The position numbers and the translations under genes were made by a program. Shown here one piece after another: positions 47,870 to 59,399 of a stretch of DNA of 64,000 nucleotides. Source of the DNA: Eulemur rufifrons (lineage: Eukaryota; Chordata; Mammalia; Primates; Lemuridae). The stretch spans positions 48,777,501-48,841,500 of the forward strand of contig NC_090990.1 in NCBI RefSeq assembly GCF_041146395.1, given 5' to 3'. How positions within the stretch are numbered: the stretch's first letter is position 1; every line of letters begins with the position of its first letter. The notes beneath the pieces are model-generated. The model was not told the origin of the DNA and did no database searches. It saw nothing but the letters and a program-made list of their open reading frames with translations.

Positions 47870-48080
47870 CAGCATGGAAAGAGCTTACCTGCTAGAGTCA
47901 GGCAGATGTGAGTGCAAGTCCTGGGTTTACCTCCCTAACTATGTGATCCTGGGCCAGTTACTTTATCTTTCTGTGCCTCAGTTGCCTCATTTAAAAATGA
48001 AAAAAAAAAAAAAATAACACCCACCTGTGTGGTGTTATTCACCTAGTATGTGAAAACACCTGGCCCAAAGTAGTCTTGGG
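47870..48080 (+). mobile_element. MIR SINE, sense
   Basis: 'agtgcaagtcctgggtttac', 'gggccagttactttatcttt' and 'ctgtgcctcagttgcctcat' are followed by an expanded A16 run at 48000-48015. Confidence 0.88.
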
Positions 48081-48470
48081 AATTGACATCGTATTTTTCT
48101 CCTTTGTGGAAATAAAGAACACCACCATGGAGAAATCCAAGGACTGTACTTCTCCAAAAGAGAAAACAAAATGGCATCAAGCATACCAATCAGTCACTCT
48201 GATAACAGGGTCTTCTCTGGCATCATGGTCTGCTGCATTGGAGGGGGTTAAACTTGTAAACTCCTCTGATGACTTTTTTCTTAACCAAGAAGCCAAGATG
48301 GCTTTTGAACCCAAGTGGAGAGGCCCCCACGCATGTCTTAGCTCTAGCCCTTCTTATGTGGATGGATGTCTTCTTCTAAGACTGTTCTGAAGCAGTAACT
48401 TTCATACCTTAACATTTTTAACAGTGGAATCCTTTAATCAAATGAAAACCTATGAAGAACTGTAATATCT
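48081..48470. other. Unassigned DNA with a 104-codon ORF
   Basis: The ORF at 48076-48390 begins inside the MIR tail and shows no recognisable domain. It is probably chance, though it is the longest open frame locally. Confidence 0.35.
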
Positions 48471-48474
48471 AAAA

Positions 48475-48545
48475 CATTCACTCATTTATTTATTGAGTAC
48501 CTATTTTGTGCCAGACTGTCCTCTAGGCACTAATCAAAACAGAAG
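48475..48545 (-). mobile_element. L2 LINE 3' end fragment, antisense
   Basis: 'cattcactcatttatttatt' and 'gagtacctattttgtgccag' mark the L2 terminus on the complement. Confidence 0.68.
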
Positions 48546-49810
48546 AAAGTGGAACTTTCTGAGGTCAAGGTGAAGAATCCCATTTGTCTTCCCATTTTCA
48601 CCTTTCCCTGTTCTGGATCCCTGAGGGATCAACCCCCCAGCCCTGGGGGTTCCATGGCTCACAGTTTGAAAACTATTGTCCTAAGGCACCCTTGGGAGGT
48701 ATCTTCTCAGAGCACTAAGAGACAGGGGGAGGAAACTCACACAGTTTCCACTGACTATGGAGGGGAATTGTCAGGCTTGTTCCCACTAAATGATGAAGTC
48801 TAGAATTGATATATTATTTTCTAGAATGTTCTGAACAAATCTATTGAGTATTAGCCTTGCCTTTACCTTACCAGCCACTTCCAATGAACTGTGTCTCTTC
48901 TCTCCAATTTATAGTTTATATTTCAGCTGCCTCCTGGTACTGGAGGCCTGTGCTTACCCATAGGCCATTTGCTGAAGCTCTGATCTCTTGCTCATCCCCT
49001 GTTGGCTACTGAACTCTCCAGCCAGGGATCATGGGCTTAGTCTAACCAAGATACTACTTACTAGTCCCCAATCAGGAGAGCCCTCTGATTCCTTAATGAA
49101 ATGGGTGTCTAAGACTAGTAATAGATGAAGACCCCAGAGAGGAAGAGGAGGCTGGCTAGTATAGACTGATCTCCTTCCCTGGGAGGTTCTACTAACCGCC
49201 ACTGCACCACCACATTGACCACAGGGGTGTTGCTGCCTCTTTGATGCTGCAGCCCAAATGTGGCTCAGGCAAGAGTTATCCCCTAAGTCTCACTAGCACA
49301 GATTGGCACATTCAAGCACACTTTTCCTTAAGACTGATAAGAATAAAAGAAAAATCAAAACAGAGAATGGCGTATGGCCGTATAACCTAGCTTACAACAC
49401 ATGGCTTACTCATAGAGTTGAGGACCCCTGAGTGTACCTCTGCCTGGCTCTCAGCCTTCTCCCTGGAGCAGAGACTACCTCCCTCACCACTTCTAAACTC
49501 TTTGATGCTCGGATCCTGGAAAATAAGAATCAAAGAGAATCAACTATTCCCTCCCTTCTCTTCCTGACTGTCTAAAACTCCACCTTCTAAATTCTGGTTT
49601 CGTCTCATGCTCTATCTCTACCCAAAATTATACAGGACATGGCTCCTCATACACCCACAGGGAACGATCTTATCTTAGGTCCTCAAGAGAGAAGCTATGT
49701 CTACATAAAATGCCAGAATATCAGCATTACCCAAAAGCTGTACTGTACATATACACTATTGAGGTTAGACTGGGGTGGAGGCTGTGATGGTCCTTTCACA
49801 TTGGAATTAA
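48546..49810. other. Unassigned DNA, 1.26 kb
   Basis: 'ctcacagtttgaaaactatt' near 48658-48680 hints at an old hAT-type end. The rest has no recognised repeat or exon. Confidence 0.35.
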
Positions 49811-49814
49811 TGGT

Positions 49815-50050
49815 CCTTAGGAGCCTACTATGAGTCAGGCATTGAGCTGTCTGCTCTCACATATTTTAAAAAGTTAAGTAACTCTTAAAGCAATCCAATT
49901 GGCAGATACTATTACTAATCCTCTATTTATAGTAGAGAAAATCAAGGCTTAGAGAAGATAAAAAACTTGTCCAAAGTCTCTTGCTAGTAAGTGACAAAAT
50001 AGAAGTTAAACCCAGGTCACTCTAACTCCGGAGCCAAGGCTCCAAATGTT
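49815..50050 (-). mobile_element. MIR SINE, antisense
   Basis: 'tactatgagtcaggcattga', 'agagaaaatcaaggcttaga' and 'aaacccaggtcactctaact' follow the MIR complement. Confidence 0.8.
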
Positions 50051-50149
50051 CCTACTGCCCAGAAGCTCCTGTCACTGAGCTCCCAATGCTGCCTTGGCTG
50101 TGTGAGTGGACACTGTGTTTGAGTCCTGAAAGGCCATTCTACCCCAGTC

Positions 50150-50580
50150 CAAGTGTGGAGGAGTAATCCCCCTTGCCAGTGACTGGTTCAGGGATAGGCA
50201 GGCCTAAGCCATTTTGAACCAATGAGACAGGAGGAAAAATTTACTGGAAAGACACTTTTTTGGTCTTAAGAGAAAAACACTGGAAGCCAGGCTCTCTCTT
50301 TCCTACTAAGTGAGAACAGTGAAGCATGTACCCTTGATTGCTGATGACAGCCACTCTACAAAGGTGGAGGAAACCAACCTTTGGATGAAGCCAACACTGT
50401 GGACCTCAGAGCATAGAGACAAAAGGACTCCTGGTCCTTGCTAAGACCACTGAGGCCCTTGATCATCCAACCCTAATACCTCCCTGCCGCAGGGCTTCTC
50501 GTTGGTAAGTTAACACTGCTTAAGCCATTTTGAGTCAGATTTTCTGCTGCCAGAGATAAAAGCCTCTTCCTTGATACAGA
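50150..50580 (+). mobile_element. MLT1-type LTR remnant, sense
   Basis: 'agtgactggttcagggatag', 'ccattttgaaccaatgagac' and 'gaagccaacactgtggacct' match a MaLR-like LTR also seen at 39085, 52215 and 58660. Confidence 0.55.
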
Positions 50581-50683
50581 CACGGATACCAGCATTGCCA
50601 TGCATTGTCATTTGGCCCCCAGGCCCTGTGTAGCAAAAGGGCAGCTATGCTTTCTGGTTGGTGCCCTCACCATCAATATCACA

Positions 50684-50915
50684 TAGGTTGAGAATCCCAA
50701 ATCCAAAAAGCCAAAATGCCCCACTGAGTATTTCCCATGAGTGTCATGTCAGCACGCTCAAAAATTTTCTGATTTGGGGAGCGTTTCAGATTTCCAGATT
50801 TGGGATGCTCAACCAATAGGTAAATATAATACAAATATTCTAAAATAAAAAAAAAATTCAAAATCCAAAACACTTCTGTTCCCAAGTATTTTGGATAAGG
50901 GATACTCGACTTGTA
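50684..50915. mobile_element. Tigger-like (TcMar) non-autonomous element
   Basis: The termini 'taggttgagaatcccaaatc' and 'ggataagggatactcgactt' are inverted copies. The inner text 'gatttgggatgctcaaccaa' repeats the motif. It inserted at a TA. The family name is uncertain. Confidence 0.75.
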
Positions 50916-50924
50916 TAATCATTA

Positions 50925-51125
50925 AAATCTCTAGCTCTGGAGTCCAAGTTTACATTTCATCTCTTTCACTTAATAGCTGGGCAATTTGCTTTACTTTATT
51001 TTTATTTTCTCATTTGTAAAATAGGCATAATAGTCGTGTTACTCTCGAAGGATTGTTGTGAGGATTAAATGAGATAAAACACAGGAAGCAGTTAATGCAG
51101 AGCCTAGTACAGTAAATATTAGAAA
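50925..51125 (+). mobile_element. MIR SINE, sense
   Basis: 'ctctagctctggagtccaag', 'tctcatttgtaaaataggca' and 'gattgttgtgaggattaaat' follow MIR. Confidence 0.85.
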
Positions 51126-51300
51126 TTGCAGCGATATAGTAAGCCTGACCCCATCTGTTTCCATCTCCCAGTATGCTTTGCAGCATAAGCCAAGCGGGTA
51201 ACAGCTAGCGTGACCATATTTATCATCCAGATCAGAACCCTTTTGTCTGGGATAAATGCTAAACTAGAATACAGGGACCTTCTGTCCCAGGGACACCTGG

Positions 51301-51924
51301 ATGTCTTTCACTGTAGTCATATCAGAAATGGATCCTGTAGAGCATCATTTTCCAGAGAGGGTCATCAACCTCTATGATTATTGCACTTCCCGGAGGATCC
51401 AGAAGTATAAAATTGTGAGCCATGATGAATGGGAGCTCTTCACAAGGAAACCATTCTTAGAAGAGCTAGACTTCAATGTAAAGCTAATGTCTAGCATATT
51501 TCCTTTTTGCATTTATGACAACGGAAACTTTTTACAAGCTCTTTGCAGACAGCACTCAGCTTTCTTCTAATCCTATATCTGTAATGCATTTTAAAGAGAT
51601 GGTGAGAAGACAGTATTTGAGGTCCCATCTTAATGTCATTATACGAGATGGATTATTACCCCAAGTTGAAAAGATGACTCTCTTTTTCTTTATTCTGTGC
51701 CAAAGGAAATTTCAGGAAATGAGTTCAAGCTGGAGTCTTCCCTGCTGCCATCTAAGCATCCGTGTGACAGAGTCCCAGGACCCCAAGAGCACGTGCCTGT
51801 GGCCAGTAGTACCAGGCCAAAATTGGCCATCTGTGAGGACCATAAGGAATCCTTTAGACTTCAAATGAGGCCCTTTGTTTTTAACTCTGCAAGGTTTCAG
51901 GGGGAAGAGCCGTCTGACTTCTGA
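51301..51924 (+). pseudogene. Frameshifted protein-like relic, family not recognised
   Basis: Three successive plus-strand frames give compositionally protein-like peptides that abut: 89 codons from 51301 (containing 'INLYDYCTSRRIQKYKI'), then a second frame from 51515 (containing 'RRQYLRSHLNVIIRDGLLP'), then a third from 51697 ending with a stop at 51922-51924 (containing 'EDHKESFRLQMRPF'). This pattern fits a retrocopy or an old exon that has taken at least two frameshifts, one near 51515-51570 and one near 51690-51720. The first frame has a stop at 51265-51267 just upstream. No introns, poly(A) tail or flanking duplication are visible, and I could not name the parent protein. Chance ORFs are the alternative. 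Confidence 0.45.
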
Positions 51925-52167
51925 TGTAGTTTGGGAGGAAAGAGTCTTTTTACAAACCTGTCAAATTCTGTGTCCTTTGAGACACACAGCACAGGGAAGT
52001 ATATATGTTCTTTCCCAACAGGCCTCCAGTGTGACAAGTGATTTCAAAACTTGACCCTGGAGATTCTTCCTTGATATTACTAGATCAGAAGGGACCTACT
52101 TTGGGGAAAGGTTTGATTCAGTCCCCTACTGTGCTGGACATGTGGCTGTCTCCACAACGCCTATTCC

Positions 52168-52195
52168 ACACACACACACACACACACACACACCC
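52168..52195. repeat. (CA)n microsatellite
   Basis: About 13 CA units run without interruption, then decay into ccacccc. Confidence 0.97.
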
Positions 52196-52214
52196 ACCCC
52201 ATGTTATTGTAGTC

Positions 52215-52640
52215 ATGCTGTTTAGATGGACTTGACCTCACCGAGACTCCAACCCATCAGGGTTGTCTCATTGCCCTTGCCATTGTGGTTCCGCTGAACG
52301 TGTGACTTAACTTGTCCCAACCAGAGAGATGCTTGGGGCTTCTCTTTGAATATTTGCAAGAGCGTCTCTCCCCCTATCTGGACAAGGGAATGTGTTGCTC
52401 TAGGAGCTGCCAGCAGCCACCTTCCTACCTTGAGGGGAGGCAGCTGAGGACAAAGCAGCCTCACAGAGGCAGCCAGAATGAAGAGAATGCCCGAGAAATG
52501 AAACCAAATCCCTGAGCAAACCCTACCTGAAGCTCACCCTACTTCAGGACTTTCAATTTCATGTGCCTACAAATACCACTTAATGTTAAATTAGATTTGT
52601 TCTTGCTTGCACCCAAAGCCTCCTAGGTTGTGTGTTTCTT
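52215..52640 (+). mobile_element. MLT1-type LTR remnant, sense
   Basis: 'ctacttcaggactttcaatt', 'tcatgtgcctacaaatacca' and 'gttcttgcttgcacccaaag' follow the 3' end of the MaLR-like LTR, with a mutated poly(A) region. Confidence 0.5.
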
Positions 52641-52899
52641 CACAGGCACTGATGTGGGTGGGAAGCCCTTTCTGGCTCCCAATTCTGGTCATTAAGGAGA
52701 GTCACAGCAGCTCCCCTAATGGCTCCTCTTTTATAGCAATGGAATTGTCATCAAGCTTCAGAGCAATTCTTGAATCATACGAAGTTGCCATTTTATGGGT
52801 CAGAATGCCCAAACATTGGCAATTTCATATGGTTCAATCAATTAGCAAGAAGCAGCTGCTTTTTAAAACTATGGCTATGGAGCTTTTCTCTACCTACAA

Positions 52900-53290
52900 A
52901 CTATATTTCTATCCTTCTACTTCTCTCCATCCCTGTTACCCTCTCCCTGGCCCAAACCAAAGCCATCTCTGGCTTGAGGGCTACTATAAACCCCTAAGCA
53001 GCGCCTGGCATCACTCATGTCCCCTCTGATCCTTCTGTGTATTGCAGCCAGGGTGACCTCTTCTAAATGGAAATCTGGTCCTCTCCTGCTTGAAATCCTT
53101 TAATGACTTCCTATTTCTCTTAGGAAAAATGTTTCAGAATTCATAAAATCCTCCCAAGGCTCTCTGCACCCTGAGCTCCTCCTGCATCTGAGACTTTCTT
53201 AGCTCTCTTCACTTCCTCAGTTATACTCTTACCTCCTCTCTCCCCTCCCGCCGCTTGGTTTGCCCAGAGCATTCTCCCCATCACCTGTTG
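52900..53290 (+). mobile_element. L2 LINE, ORF2/3' region, sense
   Basis: 'attgcagccagggtgacctc', 'tcctctcctgcttgaaatcc' and 'ccagagcattctccccatca' match L2 in order. The frame is not preserved. Confidence 0.68.
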
Positions 53291-53554
53291 AGGTGGGTGT
53301 CTATAGTCGATGTGGCGCAGCCACACTTGTCTGGGAATACGAACTCCATATCCCGGAACTCCCTTTCTCACTGGCAATGAGAGGAGTTCGTGTCAGATTT
53401 GGAAAGTGGAAATGAAGGAGTCCTTTACTCACCCAAGGCTGTGGCAGCCAAACACGGTGGCTACTTGACAGTGGTCAGATGGAGAGCTTGGTCAGGTTGG
53501 ATGTTTCACAGGACACTGAGGTTTTGTTTTTTTTTTTAAATTCCTCTGTCCTCT

Positions 53555-53755
53555 TTCATTTTGTATGCACGTGTTGAACACCTGCTATTTATAGACATTG
53601 TGCTAGGTTCTGGGGAAACAAACTGAATAGGTTCCAGCCTTCAGGGAACTTTGAGTCTACTGGGGAAGACAGACAGGTAAACAGATGGTTAATAGTACAA
53701 GTTTCGAACGTGAGTTGAATTAGTTATGGTGAAAGTCTAAACATCTCAAAGATGC
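53555..53755 (-). mobile_element. L2 LINE 3' part, antisense (left piece)
   Basis: 'attgtgctaggttctgggga' and 'ccagccttcagggaactttg' fit the L2 complement. It appears to continue at about 54140 after an interrupting repeat. Confidence 0.66.
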
Positions 53756-54140
53756 GGCTTAAGGAACAAAGAGTGTATTTCTCTTTCCCGTGATAAATCT
53801 CGAGGGAAGAAGGTTCAGCCCCACGTTGTTATTCAGGGGCCCAGGTTCCTTCCCTTCTGTTATCCTGCCAGGCCCCTGTGGTATTGTCGTCCTCTGCATG
53901 AGTGAAGCCGCGTGGCATGTGCCTGTGCTCCCACTAGCAGGAAGGGAAAAGACTATATGAAGGAACATGAGTGAAACATTTTAAGGCCCAGGAATGGAAG
54001 TGAGCATATCTTTGACATGGCATTGACATGAACTTAGTCACATGAACACACCTAATTGCAACGTGGGCTGAGCAGTACAGCTTCTGGCAGGCCAGGTACC
54101 ACGTGTCCAGGTACCACTCTATTGTTAGAGGAGAAGGAGA
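53755..54140. mobile_element. Interspersed repeat, family not named (copy B)
   Basis: 'gaacaaagagtgtatttctc', 'attcaggggcccaggttcct' and 'gaacttagtcacatgaacac' resemble the family at 30485-30815. It lies between two L2 pieces. Confidence 0.42.
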
Positions 54141-54425
54141 AAGGAGATGTGGACAAATAACCTTCTCCCCCAGATAAGTGAGAATGTAAGTGGAACACAG
54201 ATGAAAGGTGCCTTCCTCAGCATGTGGGCATGGGGGAAGCTGTGGTAGAAGAAATGTATCTTGAGCCGTCTTGAAGGATGACTAGGACTCGGTCAATCTG
54301 ATGAGGTAGCAGAGTGCTCCCGGCTGTGGGACCAGCACGTGCAAAGGACCACTAGTCCAGGGAGGCCATAATTCAAGGGGAAGGATGAAATCAAGGGCCT
54401 GTCTCTTAGCTTTGCCAGTGTCTCT
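54140..54425 (-). mobile_element. L2 LINE, antisense (right piece)
   Basis: 'gaaggtgccttcctcagca', 'gagccgtcttgaaggatgac' and 'cagcacgtgcaaaggaccac' follow the L2 complement downstream of the 53555 piece. Confidence 0.6.
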
Positions 54426-55510
54426 GAGATGACACAAAGTCCAGGCCAACCTAGTCCAGCATATAATCAAACTCCAAACTCACCCATTGGGAATCTTCTC
54501 CCCTGCCCTAGACCTGGATCACTACAACAGGAGAAGGGAACATGACTGCTCTTTCCCTCTTTCCTCACTATACTTCTGCCCCCTCTAGTTGGTAACTGCT
54601 CTGGGTCCCTCTCAGATCGGAAAAAAGGAAGAAAGGAAAAGTAAGGGGTGATGCAAGTGAGCTCTGGCTTTGGGCTTTGCTATCATGGCAAAGGGGCAGT
54701 TGCTGGCTGTTTCTGCCATGAGGCACTCTGATGGGTTGGAGATTTCCTGCTGGAGACATCCTTTCTAAAGACAGACAAGCATTGCCTCCTCCTGTTGACC
54801 ACAGAGTGGTCCACCCCTCTGTTTCACATCATCACTCCAGGCAGTCATCTTGGAATGGGTCCCTTTTAATATGACCCAAGGCTAGCCCTTCCATGAGACC
54901 TTTATCTAGTCTGCAAGAAATATACCCCTTGGTCTTTCATAGATACAAGTGCAGTTGTCGGTATAGCTCTTTCTGTATTTTGTTTTGCCACATCCAGCAG
55001 CCTTTAAATTCATCCCTTGAGATTTGCTTGGTCCTCCAAATTCCAGGAAATGCATATGGATCTGCCTGAATGATTCTCTGGAAGTCCTCTCTTCACGTGG
55101 CTCAAGATAAGGGGAAAACACCACAGGATCAGACAGAAAAGATGAAGACTAGCATATCTACAGTTCTCTCCCAAACAGTCCTTCCCTGATCTCTTCAACC
55201 TGCATTCCTAAAGGTGAGAGGCGTGTTATGACCTAGTGTCAGGAAAATCTCTCAGCAAGCAAGGCATAGGTGTTCTAGCATCTCTTTAGGATGTGAGGGT
55301 GTTCTTATCCTTTTGGCCCTCTAATGAAACTCCAGGAAAGGAGGAAGAGTCTGCCTTAACATCCTGCTAACATATTCAATGAAGTTTTTTTGTTTTAAAT
55401 AGGTGATATTTAAAATTTTTCAGTATTGCTTTTATCGTATATTTTCTAATTCATTGGCTTATCAAAATAGTAGATCATTATTTAAAACAGAGGTCACTGT
55501 TAAACAGTAC
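54426..55510. other. Unassigned DNA, 1.1 kb
   Basis: No recognised repeat or credible exon. ORFs are all 73 codons or shorter. Confidence 0.4.
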
Positions 55511-55528
55511 TTTAAAAATTATAATGAG

Positions 55529-55826
55529 GGCTGGGAGCGGTGGCTCATGCCTGTAATCCCAGCACTTTGGGAGCCTGAGGCAGGAGGATTGCTTGAAATC
55601 AGGAGTTTGAGTTCAGCCTGAGCAAGAGCAAGACTCTGTCTCTAGTAAAAATAGAAAAAATTAGCTGGGCATGGTGGCTTGTGCCTGTAGTCCCAACTAC
55701 ACAGGAGGCTGAAGCAGGAGGATCAGGTGAGCCCAGGAATTTGAGGTTGCAGTGAGCTATGATGACGCCACTGCACTCTAGCTGGGGCAACAGAGCGAGA
55801 CTCTGTCTCAAAAAAAAAAAAAAAAA
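55529..55826 (+). mobile_element. Alu SINE, full length
   Basis: It starts 'ggctgggagcggtggctc'. The left arm has 'cctgagcaagagcaagac' and the tail is a pure A run. The 15-bp duplication aaaaattataatgag lies at 55514-55528 and 55827-55841. Confidence 0.95.
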
Positions 55827-55977
55827 AAAAATTATAATGAGAATGAGGATGATTCACATGCTAACCCCCATTATAGAGGACACTTGCTATTCCCCAGTGC
55901 GGTTGTTTACCCTCTTTTTTAGCCACCCCACTTCCTGAGCTTGGTTCTTCCCCCACCTCACCTCCAGCCTCAGGGAT

Positions 55978-56375
55978 GGTCATTCATCTACCAAATATTT
56001 GCTGAGTGCTGACACCATGCTGAGCACTGTCCTAGGTGCTGAGGATACATTTGTGTACAAAATAAATAAAATCTCTGCACTGGAGGAACTTGCATTTCGT
56101 TTGGGGGAGAGAAAGGCCATCAACAAAATAAGTGAAAGGTACAGTATACTAGCATGCACTAAGTGCTTTAGTAAGCCACCTCCCAGTATTATTCCAGATG
56201 TGGGAGAGATTTATGATGAAAGACACAGTAGCGCTGGGAGCTGGCATTCTAGAGAAGGAGAAGGTATGTAAACACAATGATAATACAATGCTGCTTAAGT
56301 GAGTCAGATAGCAGGGGCGTGACAGAATGCTAAGTGACTAACCCTGCTTGCGGGCATCAGGGAAGATTTCACCAG
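55978..56375 (-). mobile_element. L2 LINE 3' part, antisense
   Basis: 'ctaccaaatatttgctgagt', 'gagcactgtcctaggtgctg' and 'gggagctggcattctagaga' are L2 complement landmarks. Confidence 0.75.
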
Positions 56376-56940
56376 CTCTCTCTTTGGAGAGCACAGTATT
56401 GTATTATAGAAAAGTAGTGATAACTATCTTCAACTGTAAGCTCCTGGCAGCTCTCCCCAGGGCCCCAGGCCGGTACCACCGGTGCTTGCTTCAGCTTGTG
56501 CGTTCATTCCTTTCTCAGGTTCAGCACTGGGGCCAGAAGCAGTGCTAGGTGGAGAGCTCCTTCCAGAAAGGTAGCACTCGTAGAAAAAGACCTTGGAGGA
56601 AGCAGAAGGAACACACTTGTGATGTCCATGTCCATGGTCAATCTATGAGACCCATAATGGAGGTGGCCAATGGACCGTGTCCTTCCTTGCACTCCATCTG
56701 AGCCCCAGGAGAAGGCGCACTCTCTAAGAATTTGGACCCAGCTGGGCTTTGGACCGACCATACTCATCTTTTGTCTCTTTTTAGATGGAGCTCCTGGCAT
56801 GGGATTACTATCTCACATACTTCTTTGCATGTGCCCCCAAAGCCTGTACCAGGGCCTCCCCCAGAGCAATGGCTCAGTAAACAAAGCTGAATTGCAATGA
56901 AATGAAGTGCTCCAAAGTCAAAGATTCTGCCCCTGGGAGA
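56376..56940. other. Unassigned DNA
   Basis: No recognised element. A 98-codon minus-strand ORF overlaps a 76-codon plus-strand ORF and neither has a motif. Confidence 0.35.
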
Positions 56941-56944
56941 CATT

Positions 56945-57150
56945 GTTGCTTATTAGGGTGATTTTGGATTCAGACAGACTAGGATTCTAATCCTGATGTC
57001 TGTGTGGCATTGGGCAAATTACTTCACCTCTCTGAGTCTCTTCCCTGTATTTGTAAGTAAGATAAATTTGTTGTGAACATTAAACAAGTTAATCAGATAA
57101 TGCTTAGCACAGAGTTAAGCACATAATACCTGCTCAGTGCAGGGCCCCTG
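56945..57150 (+). mobile_element. MIR SINE, sense
   Basis: 'attgggcaaattacttcacc', 'tctctgagtctcttccctgt' and 'gcacataatacctgctcagt' follow MIR. Confidence 0.82.
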
Positions 57151-57417
57151 TAACTATTAACAAGGATGGAAACTACAATGAGGGTGGTTTGAGCTCAGTA
57201 AAAGGGGGAAAAGCTATTTAATCATTACAGTTCATCAACAGTCTAAATGTTGCCTTTGAGAGGTAGTGAGCCCTCCATCACTGGAGGGATTCAAGTAGTG
57301 AGGTTGGAAGACAGTTTCTCCATCACAAATCCCTGTAGGTTACATGTGGGAGTAGATACGCTTCTCATGCCTTGCAAAGGTAAAGCATGCTGAGGTCGAT
57401 TCTGGAGGATAGATTAA

Positions 57418-57680
57418 CAATTGAGAGCAGGTCCTTGGAAGCAGACAGCTGGCTTCAAACCCCAACGCTGCCATTTTACTAGCTCTGTAATGCTAGAAAA
57501 GTCATTTACTTACTTGTGCCTTAGGTCCCTTATTTGTAAAATAGTGATGCTAATAGAACCTAGCATGCAGAATTGTCAAGAGCGCCTCATTTAACCCCTA
57601 TGACAATTCTGCACACTAGGTTAACACTCATTTAATAAACTCTTAGTACCCCCTCAATAAAAGCTAGTCATTACTTTATG
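57418..57680 (+). mobile_element. MIR SINE, sense, with palindromic tail
   Basis: The head and core ('ggcttcaaaccccaacgctg' and 'tgccttaggtcccttatttg') are in sense. From about 57580 the sequence resembles MIR read in reverse, giving an inverted-repeat junction. Confidence 0.72.
57557..57622. other. Hairpin-forming inverted repeat
   Basis: Arms at 57557-57578 and 57601-57622 pair at 20 of 22 positions (13 bp, two C-A mismatches, 7 bp) around a 22-nt loop. It lies in or beside MIR sequence. No promoter is visible. Confidence 0.85.
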
Positions 57681-58655
57681 GATAATGACTCTTCTCATCT
57701 TCTGGTCTCAGGCAGACAGTGCCTGCTAACACCTGCACAGTGACCTGTTCCAGGATTCAAAGGATTGCGACTTGCTTGAGGTCTCAGCTAGTCTCCCTCT
57801 CCCAAATAATCCACACCTTAATTAAATTAAATTGTTAAAGAGAAAGTGAATACAATAGCATCAATGCTTCTGGGTAGAATCCATACTGAAAAATTTGAAC
57901 CCTGGAAAATGCAGGAAGATGGGAGCTGCTTAATGCCTTCAAGTTTCCTGGTGGCCAGAACAAGTTAATACAGTGCCTCCCGGCACAGCTGTAGCCCCCT
58001 CCAACCCTCGCTGTGTCTCAGAGCAGAGGTAATGTGTTTATCCCATGGGATCTTATCAAATGTGTTTGCAGAGCAATCTCCCAATTAAAAAGCCCCAGGA
58101 GAAAAATTCCTTTACATAATGCCAGCAGTGACACACACACACACAATCTTGAGAAAATCATGCTAAACAAATCACAGCATTGAGAGATGTGACCAAGATA
58201 CCACTGAGCACCATTCACGTCACCCCGCCCGTTGCAGGGAAACATGGCCAGCTTAGACAGAACCGTTCAGATCTCAGAGCATGTCCTAGGCATCCCTGCC
58301 TTCCTTTTTCAATCTCTTCTTCTTCCTGATCCCAGGAAACCTTCACCACATTCCAGGGCCCTTCTCTTGTCTTGCTCTCTACATCCCTTTTCTTCCAGAA
58401 GAACACAGAAAGATTTGCAGTTGAACATCACATTATCAATTGGCAAAAGACACTTTGCCTGGAACTCCAGCACACTAACGTGTTCTCTCAGCCAGATGCT
58501 AAGTCCCAGGTACAAGGGTGTCATGTTTCTGCACCCAACTCCACTTCTCCGGGAACAGTGTTCCTATTTCTCTTTAGAGACCCAACCTCTTCACCCCCAG
58601 GCCATGTGGATCAGGTAGCCCTAACTCTTTCCCTGGAGTTCATAGGTGGGCACAT
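57681..58655. other. Unassigned DNA
   Basis: A short (CA)7 run lies near 58131-58144. ORFs of 98 and 128 codons (58372-58668, 58232-58618) overlap each other and a minus-strand ORF, and none is recognised. Confidence 0.35.
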
Positions 58656-58659
58656 TATT

Positions 58660-58990
58660 CTGACATGACAAATGAGAGCACCACATACCTGTGGCCACAG
58701 TGGTAAGTCAAGCGGTTGGCCCAAGAACCAAGCTGGCCAATGAGAACTAATGAACAGCAGCCTTAGGACTTTAGCTGACAGGATGTCATCCTAAACTGCT
58801 GGGGATGAAGAGGGAGATTATCCTGTGGTTAGACTCATTTGAGAAGGAAGCCAGCACCAAGGAAAACAGATCTGAGAGATACAACAACACTAAGTTATAA
58901 TGGCAATGCTGAACTCCTGGATACAACTATACCTGAAGCTTATTACCCTTGAACTTTTCATTCCATGAGTCAATGAATTTCTATTTTGTG
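58660..58990 (+). mobile_element. MLT1-type LTR remnant, sense
   Basis: 'ggactttagctgacaggatg', 'aaaacagatctgagagatac' and 'acccttgaacttttcattcc' follow the MaLR-like LTR seen elsewhere in this window. Confidence 0.55.
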
Positions 58991-59395
58991 ACTGAAAGTT
59001 TGCATGCATACATGGAAACAAATTCACTTTTGAATGGAAGTTCACTGTCTTTGCCAAAGGAAATTTAAATTTTAAGAGAACTGTGGAGGCCACTTGTTAA
59101 ATGGAGCGAGGGCAGCATACTGTGTTGTCTCACACTGGCTCAGAGGAGAAATCTATCTGAATGAGATAGAGTACTGGAGAGAGACCCAAGGGATGGGTAG
59201 GAACTGGGCATTTGAAATACATGGCACAATGGAAAGGATTGGGGCCCAAATAAGGACATTAGATAAGCTTGAGAACAGTGGGAGGAAGTTTGGAAGTGAC
59301 ACTTGCTCTGGCTCCCTATTCCCAAGTTCCAAAATCCCAGGGAAGGTATGTGATTGGCCCATCTGGAGTCAGGTATGGGGACAAACTTGGCAACC
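58991..59395. other. Unassigned DNA
   Basis: A 156-codon plus-strand ORF (59094-59564) starts here but runs into the LTR-like block at about 59400, so it is not credited as a gene. Confidence 0.35.
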
Positions 59396-59399
59396 TGTG

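Noticed and set aside
52607..53029. 140-codon plus-strand ORF
   Set aside because: It bridges an LTR remnant, unique DNA and an L2 fragment, so it is a composite chance frame.
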